64,000 nt of DNA from contig NZ_QAJN01000001.1 in the NCBI RefSeq assembly GCF_003852425.1, positions 62,001 to 126,000 of the forward strand, read 5' to 3'. Source of the DNA: Paucibacter sp. KBW04 (GTDB lineage: Bacteria; Pseudomonadota; Gammaproteobacteria; Burkholderiales; Burkholderiaceae_C). The notes beneath the pieces are model-generated. The model saw only the letters and a program-made list of their open reading frames with translations. It was not told where the DNA came from and made no database searches. The position numbers and the translations under genes are program-made. Shown one piece after another: positions 44,396-53,312 of the stretch. Positions within the stretch are counted from its first letter, which is position 1. Each line of letters opens with the position of its first letter.

Positions 44396-45111
44396 CGCTG
44401 GATGAGAGCCTTCCCAATCTCGATGCGACGCTCTTCCACCCGCCCGACCCGCAGCGCCTGCGCCCGGCCGTGTTCAGCCAGCATGCGCCGCGCATTCTCC
44501 TGCTCTACGGCAGCCTGCGCGAGCGCTCCTATAGCAAGCTCTTGACGCTGGAGGCCGCCCGGCTGCTGCAGGCCATGGGTGCCGAGACCCGCATCTTCGA
44601 CCCCACGGGCCTGCCCCTGCCCGATGCCGCACCCGAGAGCGATGCCAAGGTGCAGGAGCTGCGCGATTTGGTGGCCTGGAGTGAGGGCATGGTCTGGACC
44701 TCGCCCGAGCGCCATGGCGCCATGACCGGCATCATGAAGGCGCAGATCGACTGGATCCCGCTCAATAGCGGGGCGCTGCGCCCGACCCAGGGCAAGACCC
44801 TGGCGGTGATGGAGGTGTCGGGTGGTTCGCAGTCCTTCAACGCCGTCAACCAGATGCGCATCCTGGGCCGCTGGATGCGCATGATCACCATCCCCAACCA
44901 AAGCTCGGTCGCCAAGGCCTTTTTGGAATTCGATGAGGCGGGCCGTATGAAGCCTTCCAGCTATTACGAGCGGCTGGTGGATGTGATGGAGGAGTTGCTT
45001 AAGTTCACCTGGCTGACCCGCGATGTGTCGCCCTATCTGGTGGATCGCTACAGCGAGCGGCGCGAGTCGGCCGAGGCCTTGTCCAAGCGGGTCAATCAGC
45101 CCGCCCTCTGA
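44392..45111 (+). CDS. arsH: ArsH NADPH-dependent FMN reductase
   Basis: A 239-residue flavodoxin-fold oxidoreductase that oxidises trivalent organoarsenicals to less toxic pentavalent forms. The FMN phosphate loop [10 protein letters not shown] and the [10 protein letters not shown] motif are characteristic of ArsH, as are its length and C-terminus. It overlaps aqpS by four bases and is followed by a strong terminator. No arsM methyltransferase is nearby, so organoarsenicals would come from outside the cell or from other loci. Confidence 0.93.
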   Translation: MTLDESLPNLDATLFHPPDPQRLRPAVFSQHAPRILLLYGSLRERSYSKLLTLEAARLLQAMGAETRIFDPTGLPLPDAAPESDAKVQELRDLVAWSEGMVWTSPERHGAMTGIMKAQIDWIPLNSGALRPTQGKTLAVMEVSGGSQSFNAVNQMRILGRWMRMITIPNQSSVAKAFLEFDEAGRMKPSSYYERLVDVMEELLKFTWLTRDVSPYLVDRYSERRESAEALSKRVNQPAL

Positions 45112-45139
45112 GGCGACGGCTCAACATCTTTTCAGGCGC

Positions 45140-45178
45140 AGCCGGCCGGGTGAAAACCCCGAGCCGGCTTTTCTTTTT
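45140..45178 (+). terminator. Intrinsic terminator after arsH
   Basis: AGCCGGC (45140-45146) pairs with GCCGGCT further on, with an inner CGGG/CCCG pair, and is followed by TTTTCTTTTT. Confidence 0.8.
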
Positions 45179-45448
45179 GTAGGGTCTGCCTTGCAAGCCA
45201 GGCGGGCTTTGTAAGCTGCTTGCAATGAAGTCCATCAAAGCGCAACGCGCTGCGCCAGCCGGGCCTGTAGCCGCTAAATTCCAGCCACCGAAACAACGAT
45301 GCGCCTTGGCGCTTGTTGTTTCGCTGCCGGCGACTCACTCCAGGGTGACGTTTGGCCGGTGGACGAGCTGCACGATTGACTGAAAGATTGACCCAATTTG
45401 TTCGCCTGATCTTTAGCGATTGCCCAAATCCATTCGAGGAGCATCCCC
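45179..45448. other. Upstream region of the TonB receptor operon
   Basis: 270 bases between the arsH terminator and the TonB receptor. It holds the nested hairpin at 45289-45323 and a pair of GATTGAC direct repeats (45374-45380 and 45386-45392, 12 bases apart), which could be a response-regulator binding site. No gene was seen. Confidence 0.5.
45289..45323. promoter_or_regulatory. Nested hairpin upstream of the TonB receptor
   Basis: A perfect nine-base outer stem (CGAAACAAC / GTTGTTTCG) encloses an inner GCGCC-TT-GGCGC pair. No T-run follows, so it is more likely a regulatory or message-stabilising structure than a terminator. Confidence 0.45.
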
Positions 45449-48082
45449 GTGGCCCAAACCCCTGCCTTCAAGAAGAAGCATCTGCCCCATCTCATCGCCC
45501 TGATCCTGGGCTCCCTGGCCTTGCAGCCCGTGTTGGCGGCCGAGGACGCGCCTGCGGCGGACCCGGCCGACAAGCAGGCCGAGAAGCAAGCGGCGAAGCT
45601 GGATCTGGTGGAGATCACCGGCGTGCGCGCCACCTTGAAGCGCAATCTGGCGGAGAAGCGCGAGTCCCTCAATATCGTGGACTCCATCCGCGCCGAGGAC
45701 GTGGGCAAGTTCCCGGACAAGAATGTGGCCGACTCCCTGCAGCGCGTGCCCGGCATCTCGGTGGACCGAGGCTGGGGCGAGGGCAAGGCGATTTTTGTGC
45801 GCGGCACCGACAAGAATCTGAACATGACGCAGATGAACGGCCAGGCCGTTTCGTCCTCGGAATGGTGGCTCAATGAGCCGCAGACCCGCAGCTTCAACTA
45901 CGACATGCTGCCCTCCGAAATCGTCGGCAGCCTGGACGTGTTCAAGAGCCCTTCGGCCGATCTGGACGAAGGCAGCATCGGCGGCCTGGTCAACGTCAAG
46001 ACCCGCAAGCCGCTGGACTTCAAGGAACGCCTGACGGTGCAGGGCGCCGTCGAGGCGGTCTATAGCAAGCTGCCCGGCAAGACCGACCCCCAGCTCTCGG
46101 GCTTGCTGAACTGGCAGACCGAGGACAAGAGCTTTGGCGTGATGCTGGCCGTCAACCAGCAAAAGCGCACCATGCGCCGCGATGGCCTGGAGATGTTTTC
46201 CGACGGCAAGTACAACATCGTGGACCAGAACGGCGTCAACACCCCGGCCTATGCCGCCTGGGGTGGCGGCTCGGCCATCTTCCGCCAGGACCGCGAGCGC
46301 ACCACGGCCAATCTGGCCCTGCAGTTCCGCCCCAACGGCAATACCGATCTCGTGCTGAATTACATGAATTCAGACATGAAGATGAACAACAGCAACCAGA
46401 ACTATCTCTGGCAGGCGGGCGGCCTGGCGGTGAACGGCAATATCGCCGTGACCGACCCCAAGTTCATCACCACCTCCGACGGAACCAAGGCCCTGGTCGG
46501 CGGCATCCTAGGCCCCAAGACCGGTGTGTCTTTTGAGCCCATCTACCGTACCTCCTACATCAAGTCCGATGTGCTGGATCTGGACGGCACGTACCAGGGT
46601 TCTAACTGGCGGCTGCATGGCCAGGCCGGCACCACCTCCAGCTCCGGCGGTAGCTCGCACGACTACCACTTCTGGATGGAAGGCGACACCCGCACCCAGA
46701 TCAATATGGGCCCGGACCAGTACGGCGTGAAGTATCTGGACATCAGCCCTTTGGACCCCAAGGCCCTGACGCTGATCAATGGCAATGACCGCATCCGCAA
46801 GATGCAGGGCAAGGAAAACTATGTGCAAGGCGATGTCACCTTTGACTTCGACAACTCCCTGATCAATGCCGTCAAGATCGGCGCCAAGTTCCGTGACAAC
46901 ACCTTGCAGAACACCCGCATCCAAGGCACGGCCGGCCCGGGCTCGACGGGCTGGCAAGCCTTCTCACTGGCCGATCTCTCCACCGGCCCCTCGCCGCTGC
47001 TGAGCCAGCAGGCTGGCTCGCCCGGCGCGCTGACCCAGTACGCCTGGTTCGATGACGGCCTGGTCGCCAGCAAGGCCATCCCCATGTACGAAAAAGCCAT
47101 GGTCTACAAGGATGTGCTGAGCGAGAACTACAAGATCAAGGAAAAGATCTCGGCCGCCTACGTCAAGGCCGAGTACGGCTCGGGCAAGCTGCGCGGTGAC
47201 TTCGGCCTGCGCCTGGTCAAGACCCAGCAGACCTCGGAGGGCTATGCCCTGGCCGGCTCGGCTGGCTATGCGCCGATCAGCGTGAACAACAATTACACCG
47301 ATGCCTTGCCCAACTTCAATCTGGTCTATGACCTGAGCAAGGAGGTGGTTGTTCGCGGAGCCATCTCGCGGGCCATGTCACGCCAGTCCTTTGATCTGCT
47401 CAACCCCGGCATGGTGCGGGACGGCACGGTGCTGAGCAAGGCCACGGCCGGCAATCCGCTGCTCAAGCCCATCCACTCCAACCAGGCGGAGCTGGGCGCG
47501 GAATGGTATTTCGCCGATGCCTCGCTGCTCTCGGGCACGGTCTTCATCAAGAAGCTCGACACCTTCACCTACCAAAGCGCCAAGTCCGAGGTGATCAATG
47601 GCGAGACCCTGACGGTGACCCGCCCCTACAACGCCGACAACGGCGCCGACATCAAGGGCTTTGAGCTGCAGTGGCAGCAGTCCTTTGGCAATAGCGGTTT
47701 TGGCTCGGTCTTGAACTACACCTATACCGATGCCAAGGCCGGCACGGTGGCAGGTCAACCGCGCTTGCAAGTGCTGGGCAACTCGCGTGACCAGTTCAAT
47801 CTGAGCGGTTATTACGAGAAGAATGGCATCGCCCTGCGACTCTCCTACAACTACCGCTCCAAGTCCTACGGCAATCTGGACATGGGTGGCCAGGACGTGA
47901 ACAGTGCTTACGGCCAGTGGGACGCCACCGCCAACTGGGACATCACGCCGAAGATCAGCCTCTACGCCTCGGCCGTCAACATCACCAACGAGCTGGTGCG
48001 CACCAACACCACGGACGGTCTGCCCATCGGCGTCTACGAGAACGGTGCCCGCTACGGCCTGGGCCTGCGCGCGAAGTTCTGA
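45449..48082 (+). CDS. TonB-dependent outer-membrane receptor (carbohydrate type)
   Basis: An 877-residue outer-membrane transporter. It has a signal peptide (about 1-31), a TonB-box-like VEITG, a plug domain (ESLNIVDSIRAEDVGKFPD, VADSLQRVPGI) and a long beta-barrel ending in RYGLGLRAKF with the terminal aromatic Phe. The plug sequence is of the kind found in Xanthomonas/Caulobacter carbohydrate receptors rather than siderophore receptors. The GTG start has AGGAG eight bases upstream; no better in-frame ATG precedes the signal peptide. It probably imports an oligosaccharide for the MFS transporter downstream. Confidence 0.88.
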   Translation: MAQTPAFKKKHLPHLIALILGSLALQPVLAAEDAPAADPADKQAEKQAAKLDLVEITGVRATLKRNLAEKRESLNIVDSIRAEDVGKFPDKNVADSLQRVPGISVDRGWGEGKAIFVRGTDKNLNMTQMNGQAVSSSEWWLNEPQTRSFNYDMLPSEIVGSLDVFKSPSADLDEGSIGGLVNVKTRKPLDFKERLTVQGAVEAVYSKLPGKTDPQLSGLLNWQTEDKSFGVMLAVNQQKRTMRRDGLEMFSDGKYNIVDQNGVNTPAYAAWGGGSAIFRQDRERTTANLALQFRPNGNTDLVLNYMNSDMKMNNSNQNYLWQAGGLAVNGNIAVTDPKFITTSDGTKALVGGILGPKTGVSFEPIYRTSYIKSDVLDLDGTYQGSNWRLHGQAGTTSSSGGSSHDYHFWMEGDTRTQINMGPDQYGVKYLDISPLDPKALTLINGNDRIRKMQGKENYVQGDVTFDFDNSLINAVKIGAKFRDNTLQNTRIQGTAGPGSTGWQAFSLADLSTGPSPLLSQQAGSPGALTQYAWFDDGLVASKAIPMYEKAMVYKDVLSENYKIKEKISAAYVKAEYGSGKLRGDFGLRLVKTQQTSEGYALAGSAGYAPISVNNNYTDALPNFNLVYDLSKEVVVRGAISRAMSRQSFDLLNPGMVRDGTVLSKATAGNPLLKPIHSNQAELGAEWYFADASLLSGTVFIKKLDTFTYQSAKSEVINGETLTVTRPYNADNGADIKGFELQWQQSFGNSGFGSVLNYTYTDAKAGTVAGQPRLQVLGNSRDQFNLSGYYEKNGIALRLSYNYRSKSYGNLDMGGQDVNSAYGQWDATANWDITPKISLYASAVNITNELVRTNTTDGLPIGVYENGARYGLGLRAKF

Positions 48083-48172
48083 ACCTAATGGGCCTGTTCA
48101 TGGGCCGGCCTGCCTAGGGCAGCCGGCTCTTGACGGCTCAGTGCAAAGCCAGAGAAACGAGAGTCCAGCGAG

Positions 48173-49543
48173 ATGAACGCCGTCATGCAAGCGAAGAAAA
48201 ACGAAGTCGACCCCAGGTCCAGCGCGCCCAGCAGTTCCACCCGGGAGGTGGTGACGGCCATGTTGTTCATCGGCCTGCTGTTTTTCATCCTGGGTTTTGT
48301 GACCTGGTTGAATGGCTCGCTGATTCCATTCCTCAAGATTGTTTGCGATCTCAATAACTTCCAGGCTCTGTGGGTCACCTTTGCCTTCTACATCGCCTAC
48401 ACGGTGATGGCCTTGCCCTCGGCCGCCGTGCTGAGCCGGGTCGGCTACAAAAAAGGCATGAGCCTGGGCCTGGGCATCATGGCCCTGGGCGCGTTGATCT
48501 TCATCCCGGCCGCGCAGTCCAGCCAGTACGGCTACTTTTTGCTGGCCTTGTTCACCCTGGCCACCGGCATGACGCTGATGCAGACCGCCATCAACCCCTA
48601 CATCGTCTGCATTGGTTCGCGCGAGAGTGCGGCCATGCGCATCAGCATCATGGGGCTGTTCAACAAGGGCGCGGGCATCGTCGTGCCCCTGGTGTTCTCG
48701 GCCCTGATGCTCTCGGGCATGGACAAATACTCTGACAGCGCCTTGGCCGCGCTGGACCCAGCCGGCCGCGAGCTGCTGCGGGCCGAGCTGGCGGCGCGCC
48801 TGATCTACCCTTATGCGGTGATGGCGCTGGCCTTGCTGGTCTTCATGGTCATCATCCATTTCTCCCCCTTGCCTGAGCTGAGCGAAGAAAAGGATGCTGA
48901 GGCCCAGCAGGACAAGCCGGTTCGCGCCCTGGGTGTCTTGCAGTTCCCGCAGCTGGTCTTGGGCGCCATCGCCTTGTTCGCCTACGTGGGCGTGGAGGTG
49001 ATTGCCGGTGACACCATCGGCCTCTACGGCCACCAGCTGGGTGTGCAGAACTTCGGCATCCTGACCTCCTACACCATGGGCTTTATGGTCCTGGGCTATT
49101 GCATAGGCGTGGTCGCCATCCCACGCTATATCTCGCAGGGCACGGCCTTGCTAGGCTGCGGCCTCGCCGGTTTGCTGTTCAGCTTGGGGGTGCTGTCCAG
49201 CTCACCGACCGACACCGGTTTCTCGCAAGTCCTGCTGGGCTGGGCCGGTGTGCCGGCCGTGCCCAATACCGTGCTTTGCCTGGCCTTGCTGGGCCTGGCC
49301 AATGCTCTGGTCTGGCCCTCGCTATGGCCCCTGGCCTTGCAAGGTCTGGGTCGCTACACGGCCGCCGGCTCGGCGCTCTTGATCATGGGCATTGCCGGAG
49401 GCGCCTTGTTGCCCATGCTGTACGGCCGGCTCTCGGACGCCAACGGCTCGCAGCAGGCCTACTGGATCATGCTGCCTTGCTATGTCTTGATCCTGGGTTA
49501 TGCGGTCTGGGGTCACAAGCTGCGCAGCTGGTCGCGGGGCTGA
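48173..49543 (+). CDS. FucP/GluP-type MFS sugar transporter
   Basis: A 456-residue inner-membrane protein with 12 predicted helices of the fucose/glucose-galactose:H+ symporter branch (the LGFVTWLNGSLIPFLKI start and the QTAINPYI segment with the family's conserved Asn-Pro). It imports a monosaccharide or small derivative; glucose, galactose, fucose or N-acetylglucosamine cannot be told apart. It lies 90 bases after the TonB receptor and seven bases before the halogenase-like gene, so all three probably form an operon. Confidence 0.88.
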   Translation: MNAVMQAKKNEVDPRSSAPSSSTREVVTAMLFIGLLFFILGFVTWLNGSLIPFLKIVCDLNNFQALWVTFAFYIAYTVMALPSAAVLSRVGYKKGMSLGLGIMALGALIFIPAAQSSQYGYFLLALFTLATGMTLMQTAINPYIVCIGSRESAAMRISIMGLFNKGAGIVVPLVFSALMLSGMDKYSDSALAALDPAGRELLRAELAARLIYPYAVMALALLVFMVIIHFSPLPELSEEKDAEAQQDKPVRALGVLQFPQLVLGAIALFAYVGVEVIAGDTIGLYGHQLGVQNFGILTSYTMGFMVLGYCIGVVAIPRYISQGTALLGCGLAGLLFSLGVLSSSPTDTGFSQVLLGWAGVPAVPNTVLCLALLGLANALVWPSLWPLALQGLGRYTAAGSALLIMGIAGGALLPMLYGRLSDANGSQQAYWIMLPCYVLILGYAVWGHKLRSWSRG

Positions 49544-49550
49544 GTTGACC

Positions 49551-51083
49551 ATGAGCGGCCAGCCTCCGGCTCATATCGTCATCGTCGGCGGTGGCACGGC
49601 GGGCTGGATGGCCGCCAATCTGCTGGCCAGGCGCTGGGGCGGGCCGCAGAGGCCGCGCTGCAAGATCAGCGTGCTGGAGTCGGCCGAGATCGGCATCATC
49701 GGCGTGGGCGAGGGCTCCACGCCTTTTCTGCGCCAGTTCTTCCAGCTGCTGGGAGTTGCCGAGCATGAATGGATGCCTGCCTGCAATGCCACCTACAAGA
49801 GCGGCATCCGCTTCCCCGACTGGTCTACGGTGCCGGGCTATGAGAGCTATGTTCACCCTTTCTTCAACGAGCAGGATCGGGTCACCGGAACTGAGTTCTT
49901 CCTCAACGCCTGCCTGCGCCGACGCGGCGCCGCGGCCGATGCCAACCCGCAGGACTTCTTCATCGCCGCCGCGCTGGCCCGCGCTTGCAAGGCACCGGTC
50001 TTGCCGCCCGACCCCCAGGGCCGACCGCAGCTGCAGACCGACTACGCCTATCACTTCGACGCCGCTCTGCTGGGCCAGTTCCTGCGTCGCCATGCCCTGA
50101 GCCTTGGGGTCGTGCACAAGGTGGATACGGTGTTAGGCGTGCAGCTGGCCGAGAACGGTGACATCGCCAGCCTGCAGCTGCAAGGCGGTGCGCAACTGGC
50201 GGGCGACTTCTTCATCGACTGCAGCGGCTTCAAAGGCCTCTTGATCAACGAGGCCCTGGGCGAGCCCTTCATTTCCTACAAAGACAATCTCTTCAACGAC
50301 CGCGCGATTGCTTTGCCCACGGCCCTGAACCCGGCCGCCGATATCCCGTCCGAAACCGTCTCGCGCGCGCTGCGCCATGGTTGGGCCTGGCAGATCCCCT
50401 TGAGCAGCCGCTATGGCAATGGCTATGTCTACGCCTCCGACTTCGTCAGCGATGAAGAAGCCGAGCTGGAGCTGCGCCGCCTGCTGGGCCCGGCCGCCGA
50501 ACACAGCGAAGCGAGACGCCTGAAGATGCGTGTCGGCCGGGTGGAGCGGCACTGGCGCAATAACTGCTTGGCCCTGGGGCTCTCGCAAGGCTTTATCGAG
50601 CCCCTGGAGGCCACGGCCTTGATGCTGATCCAGCTGAGCTTGTTCAACTTTATGGAGCTGTTTGAGCGCGCTGGTTTTGGGCGTCAGCAGCAGGGCTTGT
50701 TCAATCAGCGCATCAACAAAATGTTCGAAGGCGTGCGCGACTATGTGGTGGCGCATTACCACCTCAATACCCGACGCGATAGCGATTACTGGCGCGCCAA
50801 TCGTGCCCATCACCATATCTCCAATCGTCTGGCCAGCATTCTGGAGGTCTGGGACGGCGGCGGCGATTTCGAGGCCGAGCTGAGCCGTCACGGCGACGCC
50901 CTGATGTATCTACGCCCCTCCTGGTATTGCTTGCTGGCCGGCATGGGCCGCTTCCCGGCCGAGCTGCGTCCGCTTGATAGACCTCGCTTGAGTGGCGCCC
51001 AAGCGCGGGCGGCGACCGAGGCCTTGGTGCGTGAGCAATTCCCCAGCCACCGCCAGCAGCTGGTGGCCTTGGCCGAGGCTTAA
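49551..51083 (+). CDS. Tryptophan-halogenase-like flavoprotein
   Basis: A 510-residue FAD enzyme of the flavin-dependent tryptophan halogenase family. It has the nucleotide-binding GGGTAGWMAA, the halogenase marker WxWxIP as WAWQIP, a lysine in ATYKSGI at the position of the catalytic lysine of PrnA, and the GFIEPLEATALML segment. Many such genes sit in TonB-receptor sugar loci of Proteobacteria, where the true substrate is unknown. Here it directly follows the MFS transporter. ATG 49551 starts just before the FAD motif. The stop overlaps the end of the opposing histidine kinase gene by four bases. Confidence 0.85.
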   Translation: MSGQPPAHIVIVGGGTAGWMAANLLARRWGGPQRPRCKISVLESAEIGIIGVGEGSTPFLRQFFQLLGVAEHEWMPACNATYKSGIRFPDWSTVPGYESYVHPFFNEQDRVTGTEFFLNACLRRRGAAADANPQDFFIAAALARACKAPVLPPDPQGRPQLQTDYAYHFDAALLGQFLRRHALSLGVVHKVDTVLGVQLAENGDIASLQLQGGAQLAGDFFIDCSGFKGLLINEALGEPFISYKDNLFNDRAIALPTALNPAADIPSETVSRALRHGWAWQIPLSSRYGNGYVYASDFVSDEEAELELRRLLGPAAEHSEARRLKMRVGRVERHWRNNCLALGLSQGFIEPLEATALMLIQLSLFNFMELFERAGFGRQQQGLFNQRINKMFEGVRDYVVAHYHLNTRRDSDYWRANRAHHHISNRLASILEVWDGGGDFEAELSRHGDALMYLRPSWYCLLAGMGRFPAELRPLDRPRLSGAQARAATEALVREQFPSHRQQLVALAEA

Positions 51084-52606
51084 ACCGCCCGACTCGGCAA
51101 TGCCAGCCTGACCTCGAAGCCGCCCAGCGGGTGGTTGCGAAAACGAATACTGCCCTGGTGATCGGCGACGATATCGCGCACGATGGACAGGCCCAGGCCC
51201 AGGCCGTCTTTGCGCAGCCGGGTGCCATGGTCCAGCCGGGTGTAGGGCTGGCCCAGCTGATTCAAGGCGCTCTCGGGCACGCCGGGCCCGTGGTCGCGTA
51301 CGGTGAGCAAGACCTGACCCTCTTCCTCGCTGCCGGGCTCGCCCTCGCACATGCTCAGCTCGGCCTTGTTTTGCCCCACCCCATTGCCGTAGAACATGGC
51401 GTTGTCCAGCAGATTGCCCAAGGCCCGCTTGAGCGCCAAGGGCTTGCCGAAGACGGTCAAGGGCTTGTCGTTGAGCTCGATGTGCTGGCCGGCCATGCGG
51501 GCGTCGCGCACCATTTTCTGCAGCACCAGATCGATGCGTACCGGCACGCGGTTCTCGTGGATGTCGGTGTCCTTGACGATTTGCAAGGCGGTCTTGACCA
51601 TCATGTCCAGCTCGTCCAGGTCCTCGTGGAACTCGTCTTGCACGGCGGTGTCGTCCAGCAGCTCGCTGCGCAGGCGCAGGCGGGTGATGGGGGTGCGCAA
51701 ATCATGCGAGATGGAGGCGAACAGGCGTTCTCGGTCGCTCAGGTAACGGCGGATGCGCTCCTGCATCTCGTTGAAGGCCTGGATGGCCCGCCTCACCTCC
51801 GAGGTGCCGCTGACCAGCAAGGGCTTGGGCGCGGTGCGCCGGCCCACCAAGGCCGCGGCGCGGCTCAGGCCGCGCAGCGGGCGGGTGAGGGTGCGGGCCG
51901 CGATCACGGTCAGCACCAGGGCCAGGCCCAGGGTCATCAGCTGAGGGGCCAGGCGTTGCCAGGTGAAGAACTCCAGCTGTTCCAGAAAATAGGGGTCGGG
52001 CATGGCGCTGGTGAGGTAGATCCACTGGCCCGGTTCGGTCTCGGCCTGCACGACCAGAAAAGGCGCGGGGCGTTCACTGCTCAGCAAAGAGGGGTCCACC
52101 CAGCTGTCGGGCAGCTCGGCCAGCAGGGCGCCGCTGGGGCCGACCTTCAGCCCTTGGGGCGAGGCCAGATTGACGCTTAGCTTGGTGCCGGGGGCCAGTT
52201 GGGCGCTCAGCTCGCGCTGCACAATGCCTTCGACCGAGCGCGCCAGCGGCAGGCCGACCAGGCCCTGGGTGGGCACTTGCGCGTTATTGAGAAAAACCAG
52301 AAAGCGGGTGCCGCCCATGGTGCGCAGCTGCTCGATCACCAGCGGCCGGTAGGCCACCGGCAGCTCGCGCAAGGCCCGCAATGCGCCCAGTACGCCGGTC
52401 GCCACATGGTGGGCCGCCAGCTCGGCCTGGTGGCGGGTGCGTTGCTCGATCTGCCGGTACCAGAGCAGATTGACCAGCAGCTGCACCACCAGCAAGCCAC
52501 CCAGCATGGCCAGGGTGAAGCGGCCTTGCAGGCTGTCAAACCAGAAGGCCAGGGAGGGGCGGCGCCAGGTCTTGGTCGCGCTGCCCTGCGCTGCCTCAAA
52601 GGGCAT
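51080..52606 (-). CDS. Sensor histidine kinase (GtrS-like)
   Basis: A 508-residue inner-membrane kinase. It has two membrane helices (about 30-50 and 215-240) around a periplasmic sensor region, a HAMP-type linker, the phospho-acceptor His in SISHDLRTPITRL, and an ATPase domain with NLLDNAMFY and DHGPGVPE plus GLGLGLSIV. With the response regulator and a glucose-type binding protein ahead of it, the arrangement resembles the GltR/GtrS system that controls glucose uptake in Pseudomonas. It overlaps the regulator gene by 11 bases, so the pair is co-translated. Confidence 0.87.
   Translation of the reverse strand: MPFEAAQGSATKTWRRPSLAFWFDSLQGRFTLAMLGGLLVVQLLVNLLWYRQIEQRTRHQAELAAHHVATGVLGALRALRELPVAYRPLVIEQLRTMGGTRFLVFLNNAQVPTQGLVGLPLARSVEGIVQRELSAQLAPGTKLSVNLASPQGLKVGPSGALLAELPDSWVDPSLLSSERPAPFLVVQAETEPGQWIYLTSAMPDPYFLEQLEFFTWQRLAPQLMTLGLALVLTVIAARTLTRPLRGLSRAAALVGRRTAPKPLLVSGTSEVRRAIQAFNEMQERIRRYLSDRERLFASISHDLRTPITRLRLRSELLDDTAVQDEFHEDLDELDMMVKTALQIVKDTDIHENRVPVRIDLVLQKMVRDARMAGQHIELNDKPLTVFGKPLALKRALGNLLDNAMFYGNGVGQNKAELSMCEGEPGSEEEGQVLLTVRDHGPGVPESALNQLGQPYTRLDHGTRLRKDGLGLGLSIVRDIVADHQGSIRFRNHPLGGFEVRLALPSRAV
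51307..51320 (+). repeat. Dispersed 14-mer copy 5 (inside the histidine kinase)
   Basis: Exact GCAAGACCTGACCC followed by TCTT, on the strand opposite the gene, which reads it as Gly-Gln-Val-Leu. It shares 18 bases with the copy in pepN. Confidence 0.8.
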
Positions 52607-53312
52607 GACTGGCGCTCACCGTGGTGGCGAATACATAGCCCGAACCCCGCACGGTCTTGATCAGGGCGGGCTGCTTGCCATCGTCTTGCAGGCGCTGGCG
52701 CAGGCGGCTGACCTGCACGTCCAGCGAGCGGTCCAGCGGGCCCAGATCGCGGCCGCGCGTGACCTCGGCCAAGCGGCTGCGGTCCAGCACCTCGCCGGGG
52801 TGTTCCACCAGCAGCTTGAGCAGCTGGAAGTCCATGCCGGACAGGGCCGAGGCCTCACCGTCGGGGGCGATCAGGCTGCGCTCCAGAACGTCCAGGCAAA
52901 AGCCGTTGAAGCGGAAGTAGCGCGGGCTTTGCGTGCGCTCCTGGCCCGAGCGGCGGTGGATGGCCTTGATGCGGGCCAGCAGCTCGCGCGGGTTGAAGGG
53001 CTTGCCGATGTAGTCGTCGGCGCCCAGCTCCAGGCCCACGATGCGGTCGGTTTCCTCGGCGCTGGCGGTCAGCATGATGACGGGCACGTCGGAGCGGCGA
53101 CGCACCGACTGGCACAGGGCGAAGCCCTCGGTGTCGGGCAGCATGACGTCCAGAATGCACAGACTGATGATGTCTTTGTGGCGCTCGAACTCGGCCAGGA
53201 AGCTGGCGCCGTCGTGGGCCAGCAGCACCTCGTACTGGTTCTTCTCGAGGTAAGTCTTGAGCAGGCTGCGGATCTTCTGGTCATCGTCGACGATGAGGAT
53301 GGTCCGGTTCAT
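52596..53312 (-). CDS. OmpR-family response regulator (GltR-like)
   Basis: A 238-residue DNA-binding regulator. The receiver domain has the acidic pocket (VDDD), phospho-acceptor Asp in ILDVMLPD, conserved Thr in LTAS and Lys in GKPFNPREL; the C-terminal winged helix carries SLDVQVSRLRQRL and IKTVRGSGYVF. It sits between the sugar-binding protein gene, which it overlaps by four bases, and its kinase, which it overlaps by 11. It may control the TonB/MFS genes; the GATTGAC repeats upstream of that operon are a candidate site. Confidence 0.9.
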   Translation of the reverse strand: MNRTILIVDDDQKIRSLLKTYLEKNQYEVLLAHDGASFLAEFERHKDIISLCILDVMLPDTEGFALCQSVRRRSDVPVIMLTASAEETDRIVGLELGADDYIGKPFNPRELLARIKAIHRRSGQERTQSPRYFRFNGFCLDVLERSLIAPDGEASALSGMDFQLLKLLVEHPGEVLDRSRLAEVTRGRDLGPLDRSLDVQVSRLRQRLQDDGKQPALIKTVRGSGYVFATTVSASHAL

